NCBI GenBank assembly: GCA_040752025.1
Contig: JBFMFR010000002.1
Location: 1-64,000, forward strand
DNA: 64,000 bases
Source of the DNA: JBFMFR01 sp040752025
Lineage (GTDB): Bacteria; Chloroflexota; Anaerolineae; Anaerolineales; UBA4823
Direction: 5' to 3'
The notes below the pieces were generated by a model. That model did not search any database. It was not told the DNA's origin and worked only from the letters and a program-made list of their open reading frames with translations. Of this stretch, positions 26,708 through 35,619 are shown piece by piece. Every line of letters starts with the position of its first letter. The stretch's first letter is position 1. The position numbers and the translations under genes are program-made.

Positions 26708-28039
26708 TTACTCTTTTGCGGTTTTCTTTCGCATCTCTTCTGCCTTGGCCTGAAGATTCCGGAAGTACTCCGTTTCCGTAATTTCAGCTACCTGGCGTTC
26801 CTTCTTGGCCTGATCCAGCTCGATAGTCAGCTCATGCAACTGCTGCTTCAGGCGCTCTTCACGGGCATAAACCTCGCGAGCCATGTTCTGGAAGACGCGC
26901 GCCAGTTGGCCCAGGCGGTCAGAACGCAAAGCCACCTCTGCCAGGTCGCCTGGATCGAACGTTCGAGCTTCAACCGCCGCAGCCGCATCCGTAATGAGTG
27001 CCACTGTGCGCAGGTAGTTCTGTACCTCGGTGATATCATGATAGATGATCAGGACGCCAATCTGCTCCCCTTCTACCTCTTCCGGTACAGCTAACAGCTC
27101 TACATCCAGCACCGTCCCGTCTTTGCATACCCGCTGGGTATTCAGGCGCATACGTTCCCCGCCAAGCGCCCGCCGCAAAACATCGACCGCCTCCGTTTGA
27201 AACTCGCCGGGCGCAATGCGCTCATCCAGGTCTTGTCCCATCATCTCTTCGGACGAATAGCCAAACAAAGTCTGGGCAGCCGGATTCCAGGAAGTAACCT
27301 TGCCTTCCATATCCAGGGTCACAATCGCCACCGGGCTGTTGCGAACCACGCGCACCAGGGCCTGGTCGGTCAGCGTGTACAGGCGGGCGTTATCGATGGC
27401 AATGGCAGCCTGAATCGCAAACGCGTTCAGCATATCCAGGTCTTTCTCGGAAAAGATGCTTTTCTGGAAACGATTGTCTACGTAAATGGCTCCAATTGTG
27501 CGCCCGCGGCACAACAACGGCGCGCACATGATCGAGCGCAGGGCATAATACACCACCGATTGGCGCTCCGAGAAGCGCGGGTCAGCCAGGGCGTCGTTGG
27601 TCAGGATGGACTGGCTCGTTGCGATCACCTCGTTGACAATTGAGCGGCTGGCTTCCATTTCGCCGCGCTCCTGCTGGTCCCCCTGGCTGAAATTACGCGC
27701 CGTGCGCACTTTCCAGTTCTTTGCATCCACGTCCAACAGCACCAGGTAACCACGCTCCGCGCCAGTTAATTCGATTACTGCATCCATGACCTGCTTGAGG
27801 GCCTCATCCAAATCCAGCGTGGTACCCAACGTTTGAGAAACCAGGTACAGGGCATCCAACCGGGCATGGTCGTGGTCGTGCGCCGCCGCTTCTTTCTCCG
27901 CATCTGGCCCCTTCGCCTGCGCATAACCCACTGGGTGCGCTTTGGATGGCTCAGCTTCTGGCTGATCGGATTCGGATTTGGAACCTTGAAAGACTGCTTT
28001 CAAGGCATCTAATCGGGATTGAAAGGGACTTTTCTTCAT
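26708..28039 (-). CDS. GAF-PAS-HAMP signalling protein without an output domain
   Basis: A 443-residue cytoplasmic protein with no membrane helices. An acidic leader of about 55 residues is followed by a GAF domain (about 58-220), a PAS domain (about 225-345), a HAMP-like segment (about 350-400) and a charged coiled coil to the end. No histidine kinase, cyclase, phosphatase or DNA-binding domain is visible, so it probably passes a signal by protein contact. It overlaps the upstream FAD oxidoreductase gene by 4 bases and is the third gene of that operon. The ligand is unknown. Confidence 0.8.
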   Translation of the reverse strand: MKKSPFQSRLDALKAVFQGSKSESDQPEAEPSKAHPVGYAQAKGPDAEKEAAAHDHDHARLDALYLVSQTLGTTLDLDEALKQVMDAVIELTGAERGYLVLLDVDAKNWKVRTARNFSQGDQQERGEMEASRSIVNEVIATSQSILTNDALADPRFSERQSVVYYALRSIMCAPLLCRGRTIGAIYVDNRFQKSIFSEKDLDMLNAFAIQAAIAIDNARLYTLTDQALVRVVRNSPVAIVTLDMEGKVTSWNPAAQTLFGYSSEEMMGQDLDERIAPGEFQTEAVDVLRRALGGERMRLNTQRVCKDGTVLDVELLAVPEEVEGEQIGVLIIYHDITEVQNYLRTVALITDAAAAVEARTFDPGDLAEVALRSDRLGQLARVFQNMAREVYAREERLKQQLHELTIELDQAKKERQVAEITETEYFRNLQAKAEEMRKKTAKE

Positions 28040-29331
28040 CGTGCCTCCATCAGGCGCGCTGCCTTACGGCCAATTTCAACTGCAAAATTCGTACCGCGAT
28101 CCCAGGGATAAACCTGGCTCATGCTGGCGAAATACAGACCCGGGAGGGGTGTCTGGATTGCCGGAATGTTCTGGGAATGGTTCACCATCGGCACAGGTTG
28201 GGCATATTTCGTTCGAAACAACCAGCTCTTTTTCACCCAATCTGGGCTGAAGCGAGGGTTGAAGCGCGACAGCACAGGTAACAAACGCTCCAATAGCTCT
28301 GCCTCGCTCAGGCGAAAATATTCGTGATCTGCATCCAGATAGTCACCTGCATAAACGATGTGATCGCCGCCGAAGTAATCGGGCGACAGGAAGTTGGTAT
28401 GCTCCACCAGGGCCAAAAAAGGATAGCCGGCCGACTTGGGCAGGTTGAACCAGTAATAGCCCTCTTCGGAGAGGCGTTGTTTCAGCGCCAGCACCTGGAC
28501 GACCGCCCCCATGCTCTTGAGTTCCAGCAGGCCTTTCAAATATTCGGGGGGTAAATCCGGCGCCAGTTTTGCCATCAGCGCTGGCGAGGTGGTCGACAGG
28601 CACTGATCAAACTGGTGAGAGCCGTTCTGCATCTCCAACAATAATCCCCCCTCAGTCTGTGGGCTGATACGCTCTACTGGCGTAGACCGCTCAATCTGCA
28701 CGCCCATTTCCTGCAATCGCCCGGCAAACTTGTCCGCAAAAGCCTGAAAGCCACCCCGGAAGGTGCCCAGGCGGGTGGTGCGCGCCTTGATGCGCGCCCA
28801 CATCCAGGCCATATTGACCTGGCTGGCATAGCGCTCGCCAAATTTGCCAATCATGAGAGGTTCCCACATCATCTCATATACTTTATCGCCCGCCCATTTG
28901 CGCATCCAACGATCTACCGTCACCTGCTCGAGCGCCTTCCAGTTGTTGGTCAGCTTCAGGTATAAACCCACCAGGCCAAAACGCGCTTTATTGATCCCCC
29001 ACCCTAAGCCAGGGAACAACAAAGCTTTCAAGATCGAATCAAAGGGATAGAACTTCCCCTGGTAGTACATCACTGTGTAGGGGCGCGGGAACAGCACCTG
29101 GTCGCTCCAACCCAGCTCTTCGATCAAACCCAACATGTGCTGGTCTGTAGCAAACCAGTGATGGTAGAACTTTTCGACGGACCAATCCCAGTGAGGCTGC
29201 TTGAAACCCGCGGCCAGCCCCCCAACGTGATCGCCTGCCTCAAAAATCGTCACCTGGTGGCCAGCGCGCGCCAGGTCGTAAGCTGCCGCCATGCCGCCAA
29301 AACCCGCGCCGATGATCGCGATCTTCTTCAT
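28036..29331 (-). CDS. FAD/NAD(P)-dependent oxidoreductase (amine oxidase/phytoene desaturase-like)
   Basis: A 431-residue flavoprotein with an N-terminal dinucleotide motif GAGFGGMAAA and the following acidic FEAGDHVGG loop. The C-terminal FAD contact GLYFASMSQVYPWDRG is also present. Members of this group oxidise or isomerise isoprenoids, sugars or protoporphyrinogen; the substrate is not evident. It overlaps the flippase-like gene by 4 bases (ATGA) and the GAF-PAS gene by 4 bases, so the three are translated as one unit. This context hints at a polyprenyl-linked glycan or lipid modification, but that is inference. Confidence 0.82.
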   Translation of the reverse strand: MKKIAIIGAGFGGMAAAYDLARAGHQVTIFEAGDHVGGLAAGFKQPHWDWSVEKFYHHWFATDQHMLGLIEELGWSDQVLFPRPYTVMYYQGKFYPFDSILKALLFPGLGWGINKARFGLVGLYLKLTNNWKALEQVTVDRWMRKWAGDKVYEMMWEPLMIGKFGERYASQVNMAWMWARIKARTTRLGTFRGGFQAFADKFAGRLQEMGVQIERSTPVERISPQTEGGLLLEMQNGSHQFDQCLSTTSPALMAKLAPDLPPEYLKGLLELKSMGAVVQVLALKQRLSEEGYYWFNLPKSAGYPFLALVEHTNFLSPDYFGGDHIVYAGDYLDADHEYFRLSEAELLERLLPVLSRFNPRFSPDWVKKSWLFRTKYAQPVPMVNHSQNIPAIQTPLPGLYFASMSQVYPWDRGTNFAVEIGRKAARLMEAR

Positions 29332-30335
29332 GCTCCTACCCTGGCCTCTTCAATGCCCGTATCCCATCGGATTCCCTCCTGGGCCAGGTAATACAGGCCC
29401 AGCAAGGTAATCGGGACCAACAACGCAGCGTGCAGGACAATGGTATAGCTGAAAGCCACATTTGGATCGATTCCGTAGGCTACCAACACCGCCTTACCGG
29501 CGGCATCGAAAGTGCCCACATATCCCGGCGCAGAAGGGATCGTTGTCACCAGGTTTGCAATCCCGTTCATCAGCATCAACGTGAAGAAACTGACTACAAA
29601 TGAGAAGCCGCGCATGAGAAACCAGTATTTCACCGTCTCCAACAACCAGATTACCACTGAGGTCAAGAACACCATCAGCGCTTCGCGCGGCGAACGCAGC
29701 GACTCCAGCCCTCCCAGGAAGCGCTCTGCGAATCCTAACACGCTTTCCTGGTAGCGAACAGGGAAAAATCTGAGCACGATCCGCTTGGTCAGATTGCTGG
29801 TCCGCTCTGGGAACATGGCTGCCAGTAAGAAAACTGCCAGGGCTCCGATAAAAGCGCCGCTCCCGATCAACGCCAGGCTGCGAATATCGCCCACAAAGCC
29901 GGAGTCGGCTGTCAGGCGCGCCAGTTCGGTCAGGTTTACGAAGACAAAAGCCAGCATCACCACGCCATCATACACGCGCTCGACGATGATGGTTGCCAGC
30001 GAAGCAGAGATCGAAACATCTTCACGCCGCTTCAAGATGACCGCCCGCAGCACCTCGCCCGCGCGCGCGGGAAAGATGTTGTTGCCCGCATAACCGATCA
30101 CGACGATGGGGAACATCGCGCGGGTTGGGATCGCCTTGATCGGCCTGAGCAAGTAATGCCAGCGCCAGGCGCGCACCCAAACGCCGATGAAATACACCGC
30201 AATTCCTGGGATCAACCACCAGTAATTGGCGCTTTTCAAAGAAACCCACACATCTTGCGGGTGAAGGCCGCGCAGAGCCAGGTACAGAAAAGCAATGCTG
30301 ATCAAAACTCCGAGCCAAAATTGCCAACGTTTCAT
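29328..30335 (-). CDS. UPF0104/AglD-type integral membrane protein (flippase-like)
   Basis: Polytopic membrane protein of about 335 residues with seven or eight helices. It belongs to the lysylphosphatidylglycerol-synthase-TM/UPF0104 family, shown by the FPARAGEVLRA and YAGNNIFPAR motifs in the second loop. Relatives take part in lipid or lipid-linked-sugar synthesis or translocation. Two starts are possible: the ATG at 30344, or the ATG at 30335, which has TAGAAT 7 bases upstream. The latter is used here because no Shine-Dalgarno supports either. It is the first gene of a three-gene operon and diverges from the propeller-protein gene. Confidence 0.82.
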   Translation of the reverse strand: MKRWQFWLGVLISIAFLYLALRGLHPQDVWVSLKSANYWWLIPGIAVYFIGVWVRAWRWHYLLRPIKAIPTRAMFPIVVIGYAGNNIFPARAGEVLRAVILKRREDVSISASLATIIVERVYDGVVMLAFVFVNLTELARLTADSGFVGDIRSLALIGSGAFIGALAVFLLAAMFPERTSNLTKRIVLRFFPVRYQESVLGFAERFLGGLESLRSPREALMVFLTSVVIWLLETVKYWFLMRGFSFVVSFFTLMLMNGIANLVTTIPSAPGYVGTFDAAGKAVLVAYGIDPNVAFSYTIVLHAALLVPITLLGLYYLAQEGIRWDTGIEEARVGA

Positions 30336-30336
30336 G

Positions 30337-30364
30337 TTGCTCATTCTACCATGTCCGTTATAAT
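30337..30364 (+). promoter_or_regulatory. Promoter of the propeller-protein gene, overlapping the divergent start
   Basis: TTGCTC at 30337-30342 and TATAAT at 30359-30364, 16 bases apart. Only 7 bases separate the -10 box from the ATG at 30372, so a leaderless message is predicted. On the other strand TAGAAT at 30343-30348 serves the divergent gene. Confidence 0.6.
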
Positions 30365-30371
30365 TTTCGGT

Positions 30372-31796
30372 ATGAGGAACAAACTCGCTTTCGTGATCTT
30401 ATTGGGCATACTTTTGGCGCTGGGCGTCAGCACTGGCTATAGCTGGTGGACGCCGCGCCTGTTAACCGTCTCGCCTGCAGACGGCGCGGTGGCGGTCCCC
30501 GCGGCGGCAAAGCTGTCGCTGACATTCTCTCGCACCATGCGCACCGAGGCGGTGATCGCCAGCCTGACCTTCGATCCGGCCAACGATGGTTCCTTCACCT
30601 GGCAAGAGAACACGCTGATTTTCAGCCCCAACCAGGCCTGGCCAGCCGGCACAACCGTTCACGTTCATCTGAAAGCAGGTGCGCAGGCCGCCGGGTTCCC
30701 GAACCTGCCTCTGCGCCAGGAAGCATCCTGGTCTTTCCGCATTCGCCAGCCTGAGTTAGCCTTCCTTTACCCTTCGGATGGGCCCGCCAACATCTACGTG
30801 CTCAATCCGCTTTCGGGTGATAGCACCGCCTTGACCAGTTCATCCACCGGCATTCTCGATTTCTACGTAAACGCCGACGGCACAGCCATCTATTACAGCG
30901 CCAACACGACCGCTGGCGGCAGCGACCTCTACCGCCTGGATCTGCCTGTGCTCAAAGAAGAGGCCGTCCTGCCCGAGCCCGTGACCGTGCTTGCCTGCCC
31001 GCGGGCCCAGTGTCGCAACCCGGTGGTCTCGCCCGGCGGCGATTTTCTGGCTTACGAACGTACCCCTCAGCCGGCCAGCGGCCAGGCCCAATACACCCAG
31101 GTCTGGTACCTGCCCCTGGCAGCGGCTGATAGTGCTAATGCCCAGGCGCCGACCGTAGTTGAACTGGCAGGCGATCCCACGCACCAGACGCTTTCGCCAC
31201 AATGGTCATCCCAGGGTCTGCTGACCTTCTACGACAGTACTGCCAAGAATTTCGTAATTCTGGATATCCACAGCGATGAGGTCAGTTTGTTCCCGAACCA
31301 GACCGGACAGCCTGGCTCGTGGAACCCCAATGGGAGGGATTACGTTGCGCCAGAGATATCCTTCCTGGATGAGGGCATCGCCGCATCGCTGAACCTTCAG
31401 ACCTTCGCCAACAGCCATCTGATCCTGTTCAACCGGCTGGACGGCGCCCAACGAGATCTGACATCCGAAGAAGCCCTGGAAGATGCAGTGCCAGCCTACT
31501 CTCCCGATGGAGTCTACCTGGCCTTTGCCCGCAAATACCTGAACGCTTTGCGCTGGACCCCGGGCAGACAGGTCTGGCTGATGCTGGCGGGGAGCCAGGA
31601 AGCGCAGCAGATGACCAACGAGCCGGATTTCAATCATTTCGATTTCGCCTGGAGCCCTGATGGCGACCAACTGGCTTACGTGCGCTTCGACCAGACTGCT
31701 CTCATCGCGCCCCCCGAAATCTGGCTCATGGACCCTTTCACCGGCAGGGCCATCCAGCTCATCGTTGGCGGCTACGCCCCGAAATGGATCCCCTGA
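30372..31796 (+). CDS. Membrane-anchored Ig-like plus TolB-type beta-propeller protein
   Basis: A 474-residue protein with one N-terminal membrane helix (about residues 3-22). A Big_5-type Ig-like domain follows (about 28-125), recognised by the opening VSPADGAVAVP and the later WSFRI strand. The rest is a TolB/WD40-like propeller with repeats such as YSPDGVYLAFAR and WSPDGDQLAYVRF. It should face the outside and may bind proteins or polysaccharide. The ATG at 30372 gives the signal anchor at the N-terminus; an in-frame extension into the divergent gene was rejected. No clear terminator follows. Confidence 0.78.
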   Translation: MRNKLAFVILLGILLALGVSTGYSWWTPRLLTVSPADGAVAVPAAAKLSLTFSRTMRTEAVIASLTFDPANDGSFTWQENTLIFSPNQAWPAGTTVHVHLKAGAQAAGFPNLPLRQEASWSFRIRQPELAFLYPSDGPANIYVLNPLSGDSTALTSSSTGILDFYVNADGTAIYYSANTTAGGSDLYRLDLPVLKEEAVLPEPVTVLACPRAQCRNPVVSPGGDFLAYERTPQPASGQAQYTQVWYLPLAAADSANAQAPTVVELAGDPTHQTLSPQWSSQGLLTFYDSTAKNFVILDIHSDEVSLFPNQTGQPGSWNPNGRDYVAPEISFLDEGIAASLNLQTFANSHLILFNRLDGAQRDLTSEEALEDAVPAYSPDGVYLAFARKYLNALRWTPGRQVWLMLAGSQEAQQMTNEPDFNHFDFAWSPDGDQLAYVRFDQTALIAPPEIWLMDPFTGRAIQLIVGGYAPKWIP

Positions 31797-31983
31797 GTTG
31801 GACGAAGACGGTAAATGACGGTCGATCGCTGCGCACTGGAGCTTGTCGATGCCAGAATGCCCCATTTCCCCTGGTTTTGGCGGACATCTTCGGATTCGCC
31901 AAGTCTGCGAAAATAGGGTACAATCACAGAAATCTTGCACATAGGAGTGAATAACCAGTCTTTTTGACAAGGCTAGAGATACT

Positions 31984-32727
31984 ATGAGCGATAAAGAATC
32001 TGCCCAAAACGTGATCGATGCTTATCGCAGGCGGCAGCAAAAGGCGCAGCGAGCGCCGAAGATGATGATCGGCGTTGCCGCCTTTTTCCTGATCATTGGA
32101 GCGGCGATCCTTATCTTCTGGCTGCTCGGGTCGGATAAACCTTCAGTCCAGCTTTCTTTTTTGGCCAGCGAAACCCCCACGCCCACGAACACGGCCACCT
32201 CCACTTCTACCGCCACGAACACGGCCACAGCAACGGTAACCCCCACCGAAACAACCACTCCTACAGAAACACTCAGCCCCACGCCATCCGGACCCTTCGA
32301 ATATGTGGTCGCGGAGGGGGATGTGCTGTGGTCCATTGCCGAACAATTCAATGTCGACCTGTTGGTGTTGATCACCGTCAACAACCTGGACCCGGCCAAT
32401 CCCAACATCCAGGTGGGCCAAAAGTTGATCATCCCGGCTCCAGATACGCAACTGCCGTCCGCTACGCCCCTGCCAACCGACATCCGTCGCGGCACCAAGA
32501 TCCAATACCAGGTACAGTTAGGCGACTCCCTCCTGGGGATCGCCAATAAGTTCAACAGCACAACCGATGCGATCAAGAAAGAGAACGAGATCGAGAATGA
32601 GAACGAGATCTTCGTTGGGCAAATCCTGGTCATCCCGGTCAACCTGGTAACGCCTGTTCCCACCGCCACGATTACCCCTACGCTGGGACCAACGCTCAGC
32701 GTATCGTCCGCCACCGCTACGCCTTAG
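31984..32727 (+). CDS. Membrane-anchored LysM protein
   Basis: A 247-residue protein. A basic cytoplasmic tail of about 27 residues and one membrane helix (about 28-49) are followed by a Thr/Pro-rich linker of about 50 residues. Two LysM domains follow (about 100-150 and 173-218), with motifs YVVAEGDVLWSIAEQFNV and YQVQLGDSLLGIANKFN, and then a second Thr/Pro-rich tail. LysM domains bind GlcNAc-containing glycans such as peptidoglycan, so attachment at the cell wall is likely. No enzyme domain is present. The ribosome site is weak. It precedes the metal-uptake operon but has its own spacer. Confidence 0.85.
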   Translation: MSDKESAQNVIDAYRRRQQKAQRAPKMMIGVAAFFLIIGAAILIFWLLGSDKPSVQLSFLASETPTPTNTATSTSTATNTATATVTPTETTTPTETLSPTPSGPFEYVVAEGDVLWSIAEQFNVDLLVLITVNNLDPANPNIQVGQKLIIPAPDTQLPSATPLPTDIRRGTKIQYQVQLGDSLLGIANKFNSTTDAIKKENEIENENEIFVGQILVIPVNLVTPVPTATITPTLGPTLSVSSATATP

Positions 32728-32779
32728 CAGGTGAGCCGGACCACAAGCATATTTTCAACCGATCCCAAGATCATCATAG

Positions 32780-32829
32780 CACCCGGTGCTGGAAACACAT
32801 CTCTGATTGAGTGCTTCCGGCACCGGGTG
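32780..32829. terminator. Long imperfect stem-loop between LysM and znuA-like genes
   Basis: Arms 32780-32798 and 32811-32829 pair over 19 bp with two mismatches around a 12-base loop. No T-run follows. It could end transcription of the LysM gene, or shield the next promoter, which begins about 30 bases later. Confidence 0.5.
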
Positions 32830-32861
32830 TTGGTCTATTGAGCAATACAGGGAGCAAAACC

Positions 32862-32911
32862 TTGACAAAAACCTCTTTCGTCGTATAATGAAAATGAAAA
32901 TCTTTTTCATT
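32862..32911 (+). promoter_or_regulatory. Strong promoter with overlapping palindromic operator for the metal-uptake operon
   Basis: TTGACA at 32862-32867 and TATAAT at 32884-32889 are 16 bases apart. Directly after lies the perfect 8-3-8 palindrome AATGAAAATCTTTTCATT-type element at 32893-32911 (arms AATGAAAA and TTTTCATT). A repressor bound there would cover the transcription start. The Fur-family protein encoded at the end of the operon is the obvious candidate. Confidence 0.75.
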
Positions 32912-32935
32912 AACTCAAATCGAGAGGTCTGTATC

Positions 32936-33898
32936 ATGAAACCCACATTACCCCTACATTTTGCCCTGTTTGCATTGCTGCTCCTGACTGCTTGCGTCCC
33001 GGGAGCAAGCCCCACGCCACCCTCATCGCCCGCCCCTGGCAAGATCAGGGTTGTCGCCACAACCACGATCGTTGGCGATGTGGTCCGTAACATCGGCGGA
33101 GAAGCGATTGCTCTCGATGTGCTCCTGCCCATCAACGCCGACCCTCACAGCTTTCAACCTACCCCGCGCGACGCCGCCATCGTTTCAGAAGCGCAAGTGA
33201 TCTTTGCCAACGGCGCAGGCCTGGAAGCTTTCCTGGAGCCCTTGCTGAACAATGCCAACAGCCAGGCGCGACAGGTCTCTGTATCCGAGGGCATATCCCT
33301 GTTGGCAATGCCCGAAAACCATGACGATCACGAAGAACACGAGGGCGAAGAACACGAGCACGAGCACGCAGGCGGCGATCCGCACACCTGGATAGACCCG
33401 TACAATGTGATGGTCTGGGTGAAGAACATCCAGTCTGCGCTGAGCGAAATCGACCCACAGAACGCTTCTCTCTACCAGAAGAACGCTGAGCAGTACCTGC
33501 AAAGCCTGAACAAACTGGATTTATGGGTGCGCCGGCAGGTGGATCAGATCCCACAGGAAAATCGTATTCTCGTCACCGATCACCAGGTGTTCGGATATTT
33601 CGCCGCGCGCTACGGGTTCGAGCAGATTGGCACAATCGTCCCTGGATACAGCACCCTGTCGCAGCCCTCCGCCCAAGAATTGGCCGAATTGGAAGACGCC
33701 ATCCGCGCTTTGGGTGTGCCCACCATTTTCGTTGGCAACACCGTCAACCCAACCCTGGCAGAACGCGTAGCCAACGACACGGGTACCCAACTCGTCTTCA
33801 TCTACACAGGCTCACTGACAGACGCAGATGGGCCAGCCCCGACCTACCTGGATTACATCCGTTTCAACGTTAATGCGCTCGTTTCGGCTTTGAAATAG
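32936..33898 (+). CDS. znuA: Metal ABC transporter substrate-binding lipoprotein (ZnuA-like)
   Basis: Zinc (or manganese) binding lipoprotein of 320 residues with lipobox LLTAC (Cys20). The cluster-9 binding-protein fold shows metal-site histidines in NADPHSFQP, DPHTWIDPYN and TDHQVFGYF. A loop rich in His, Glu and Asp lies just before DPHTW; such loops are typical of zinc-specific members. The ATG at 32936 follows a GAGAGG ribosome site. It is preceded by a strong promoter with a palindromic operator and followed by the ATPase, permease and Fur-family genes. Zinc is favoured, but manganese cannot be excluded. Confidence 0.88.
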   Translation: MKPTLPLHFALFALLLLTACVPGASPTPPSSPAPGKIRVVATTTIVGDVVRNIGGEAIALDVLLPINADPHSFQPTPRDAAIVSEAQVIFANGAGLEAFLEPLLNNANSQARQVSVSEGISLLAMPENHDDHEEHEGEEHEHEHAGGDPHTWIDPYNVMVWVKNIQSALSEIDPQNASLYQKNAEQYLQSLNKLDLWVRRQVDQIPQENRILVTDHQVFGYFAARYGFEQIGTIVPGYSTLSQPSAQELAELEDAIRALGVPTIFVGNTVNPTLAERVANDTGTQLVFIYTGSLTDADGPAPTYLDYIRFNVNALVSALK

Positions 33899-33904
33899 GC
33901 AATT

Positions 33905-34747
33905 ATGGAACTGATCAAAGAGCTGCGCACAAGCCGTTTCTCCAGCCACGGCATCGAACACCAGAGCGGCGTGCCTATCCTGGAGGTCAAAGATATTTCG
34001 GTGAAATATGACAGCGGGGTTGTTCTGGAGGATATCTCCTTTCACCTGCACGCGGGTGAACGTGTGGCCGTGGTCGGGCCGAATGGCGCGGGTAAAAGCA
34101 CCTTGTTCAAGGTAGTTGCCGGAGTGCTGCACGCCACCAGCGGCGAGGTGAAAGTTTACGGACATGGCCCTACGGGGCATATTTGCATCGCTTACATACC
34201 ACAGCGCAGCCAGGTGGATTGGTCTTTCCCTGTGAATGTGGCTGATGTGGTCATGATGGGGCGCATCGGCAAGCTGGGCTTCTTTCAATGGCCGCGCCGC
34301 CGGGATTGGGAGCTTGTCCACCAGGCGCTGGCCGATGTCGGGCTGGAAAGCCTGTCCAAACGGCAAATCGACGAGCTGTCTGGAGGCCAGCAACAGCGCA
34401 TGTTCATCGCCCGCGCCCTGGCCCAGGAAGCAGAATTGATGCTGATGGACGAACCCCTGACCGGTGTCGACGCCACTTCGCAAGAGGCCATCTTCACCAT
34501 CCTGGACACCCTGCGCCAGCGCGGGGTGACAGTCATGATTGCCACGCACGATCTGGAACAGGCCGCCGGGATGTTTGATCGCGTCATGCTGCTCAACCGC
34601 CGCATGCTGGGGTTCGGCGAGCCCGCCCAGGTTTTCACGCCCGCGCTGCTCAGGGATGCATACAGCGGTCATTTGCGCCTGGTCGAGGCGGGCAACGAGG
34701 TCCTGGCGCTGACAGACACCTGCTGTGAAGATCGGGAGGATAGGTGA
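33905..34747 (+). CDS. znuC: Metal ABC transporter ATPase (ZnuC-like)
   Basis: ATP-binding subunit of 280 residues that energises the metal importer. Walker A GPNGAGKST (about 58-66), the signature LSGGQQQRM and Walker B LMLMDEPLTG are all intact. It starts 6 bases after the znuA-like stop. Its end overlaps the permease start by 4 bases. An N-terminal extension of about 25 residues precedes the usual start of the ABC domain (ILEVKDISVKY). The family is that of Zn/Mn cluster-9 transporters, and the operon context fits that well. Confidence 0.9.
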   Translation: MELIKELRTSRFSSHGIEHQSGVPILEVKDISVKYDSGVVLEDISFHLHAGERVAVVGPNGAGKSTLFKVVAGVLHATSGEVKVYGHGPTGHICIAYIPQRSQVDWSFPVNVADVVMMGRIGKLGFFQWPRRRDWELVHQALADVGLESLSKRQIDELSGGQQQRMFIARALAQEAELMLMDEPLTGVDATSQEAIFTILDTLRQRGVTVMIATHDLEQAAGMFDRVMLLNRRMLGFGEPAQVFTPALLRDAYSGHLRLVEAGNEVLALTDTCCEDREDR

Positions 34748-35619
34748 TGGATTGGCTGAACCTGATCACCGCTCCCTTGAACCACAGCTTCATGGTGCGC
34801 AGCTTCCTGGCTGCTCTGATGGTAGGCGGCGTATGCGCCACCGTGGGCACCTACGTGGTGCTGCGCGGCATGGCGTTTTTCGGCGATGCCCTGGCGCACG
34901 CCATTCTGCCGGGCTTGGCAATCGGCTACCTGGTCAGCTCAGGAGCGCAAGAGCCGCTTTTCTGGTGGGCGCTGCTGACCGCCATCGCCAGCTCACTGGG
35001 TATCGGCGCTATCAGCAAGGGCACGCGCATCCGCGAAGATACCGCCATTGGCATCGTCTTTGCCGGCATGTTCGCCCTGGGTATCGCCCTGATCTCGACT
35101 GCGCGCAGCGCCACCGTTACCGTTGATCTGACGCATTTCCTGTTCGGCGATGTGCTCGGCGTTTCGAGCACAGATTTATGGCGCATTGCCATCTTTGGCG
35201 GTGTGATTATCCTGGTGGTCGTCGCTTTTTACAAAGAGTTCCTGGTTCTGACCTTCGATCCGGTCCTGGCCTACACCTTGCGCCTGCCTGCCAGGCTGCT
35301 GGAATACCTGCTGCTGGTGCTCATCGCCCTGACCATTGTAGTATCCCTGCAAACGGTTGGCGTCGCCCTGATGGTGGCCATGCTGGTGACGCCCGCCGCG
35401 GCGGCATATCTGCTCACGCGCCGGCTGCCCGTCATGATGATCCTGGCCGCTGCCATCGCCTGTCTGTCGGGCGTGATCGGGCTATATATCTCCTATTATG
35501 CCAACATCGCATCCGGCGCAGCCATCGTGTTGACCAGCACCGCGCTCTTCGTGGTAGCCTGGACGGTCCGTAGTATTCAGAAGAAATTTAGCGGCAGCGC
35601 ACAGAAGAGGATCGCATGA
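34744..35619 (+). CDS. znuB: Metal ABC transporter permease (ZnuB/MntB-like)
   Basis: Membrane subunit of 291 residues with about eight or nine helices, typical of cluster-9 metal-ABC permeases. The motif AFFGDALAHAILPGLAIGY near residues 40-58 is characteristic of the family. The ATG overlaps the ATPase stop (ATGA), and its own end overlaps the Fur-family gene by 4 bases, giving tight translational coupling through the operon. Zn versus Mn specificity cannot be decided from this subunit alone. Confidence 0.9.
   Translation: MMDWLNLITAPLNHSFMVRSFLAALMVGGVCATVGTYVVLRGMAFFGDALAHAILPGLAIGYLVSSGAQEPLFWWALLTAIASSLGIGAISKGTRIREDTAIGIVFAGMFALGIALISTARSATVTVDLTHFLFGDVLGVSSTDLWRIAIFGGVIILVVVAFYKEFLVLTFDPVLAYTLRLPARLLEYLLLVLIALTIVVSLQTVGVALMVAMLVTPAAAAYLLTRRLPVMMILAAAIACLSGVIGLYISYYANIASGAAIVLTSTALFVVAWTVRSIQKKFSGSAQKRIA

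Noticed and set aside
33812..34672. Minus-strand open frame opposite the ABC ATPase
   Set aside because: The plus strand carries complete Walker and signature motifs; this is its antisense shadow.
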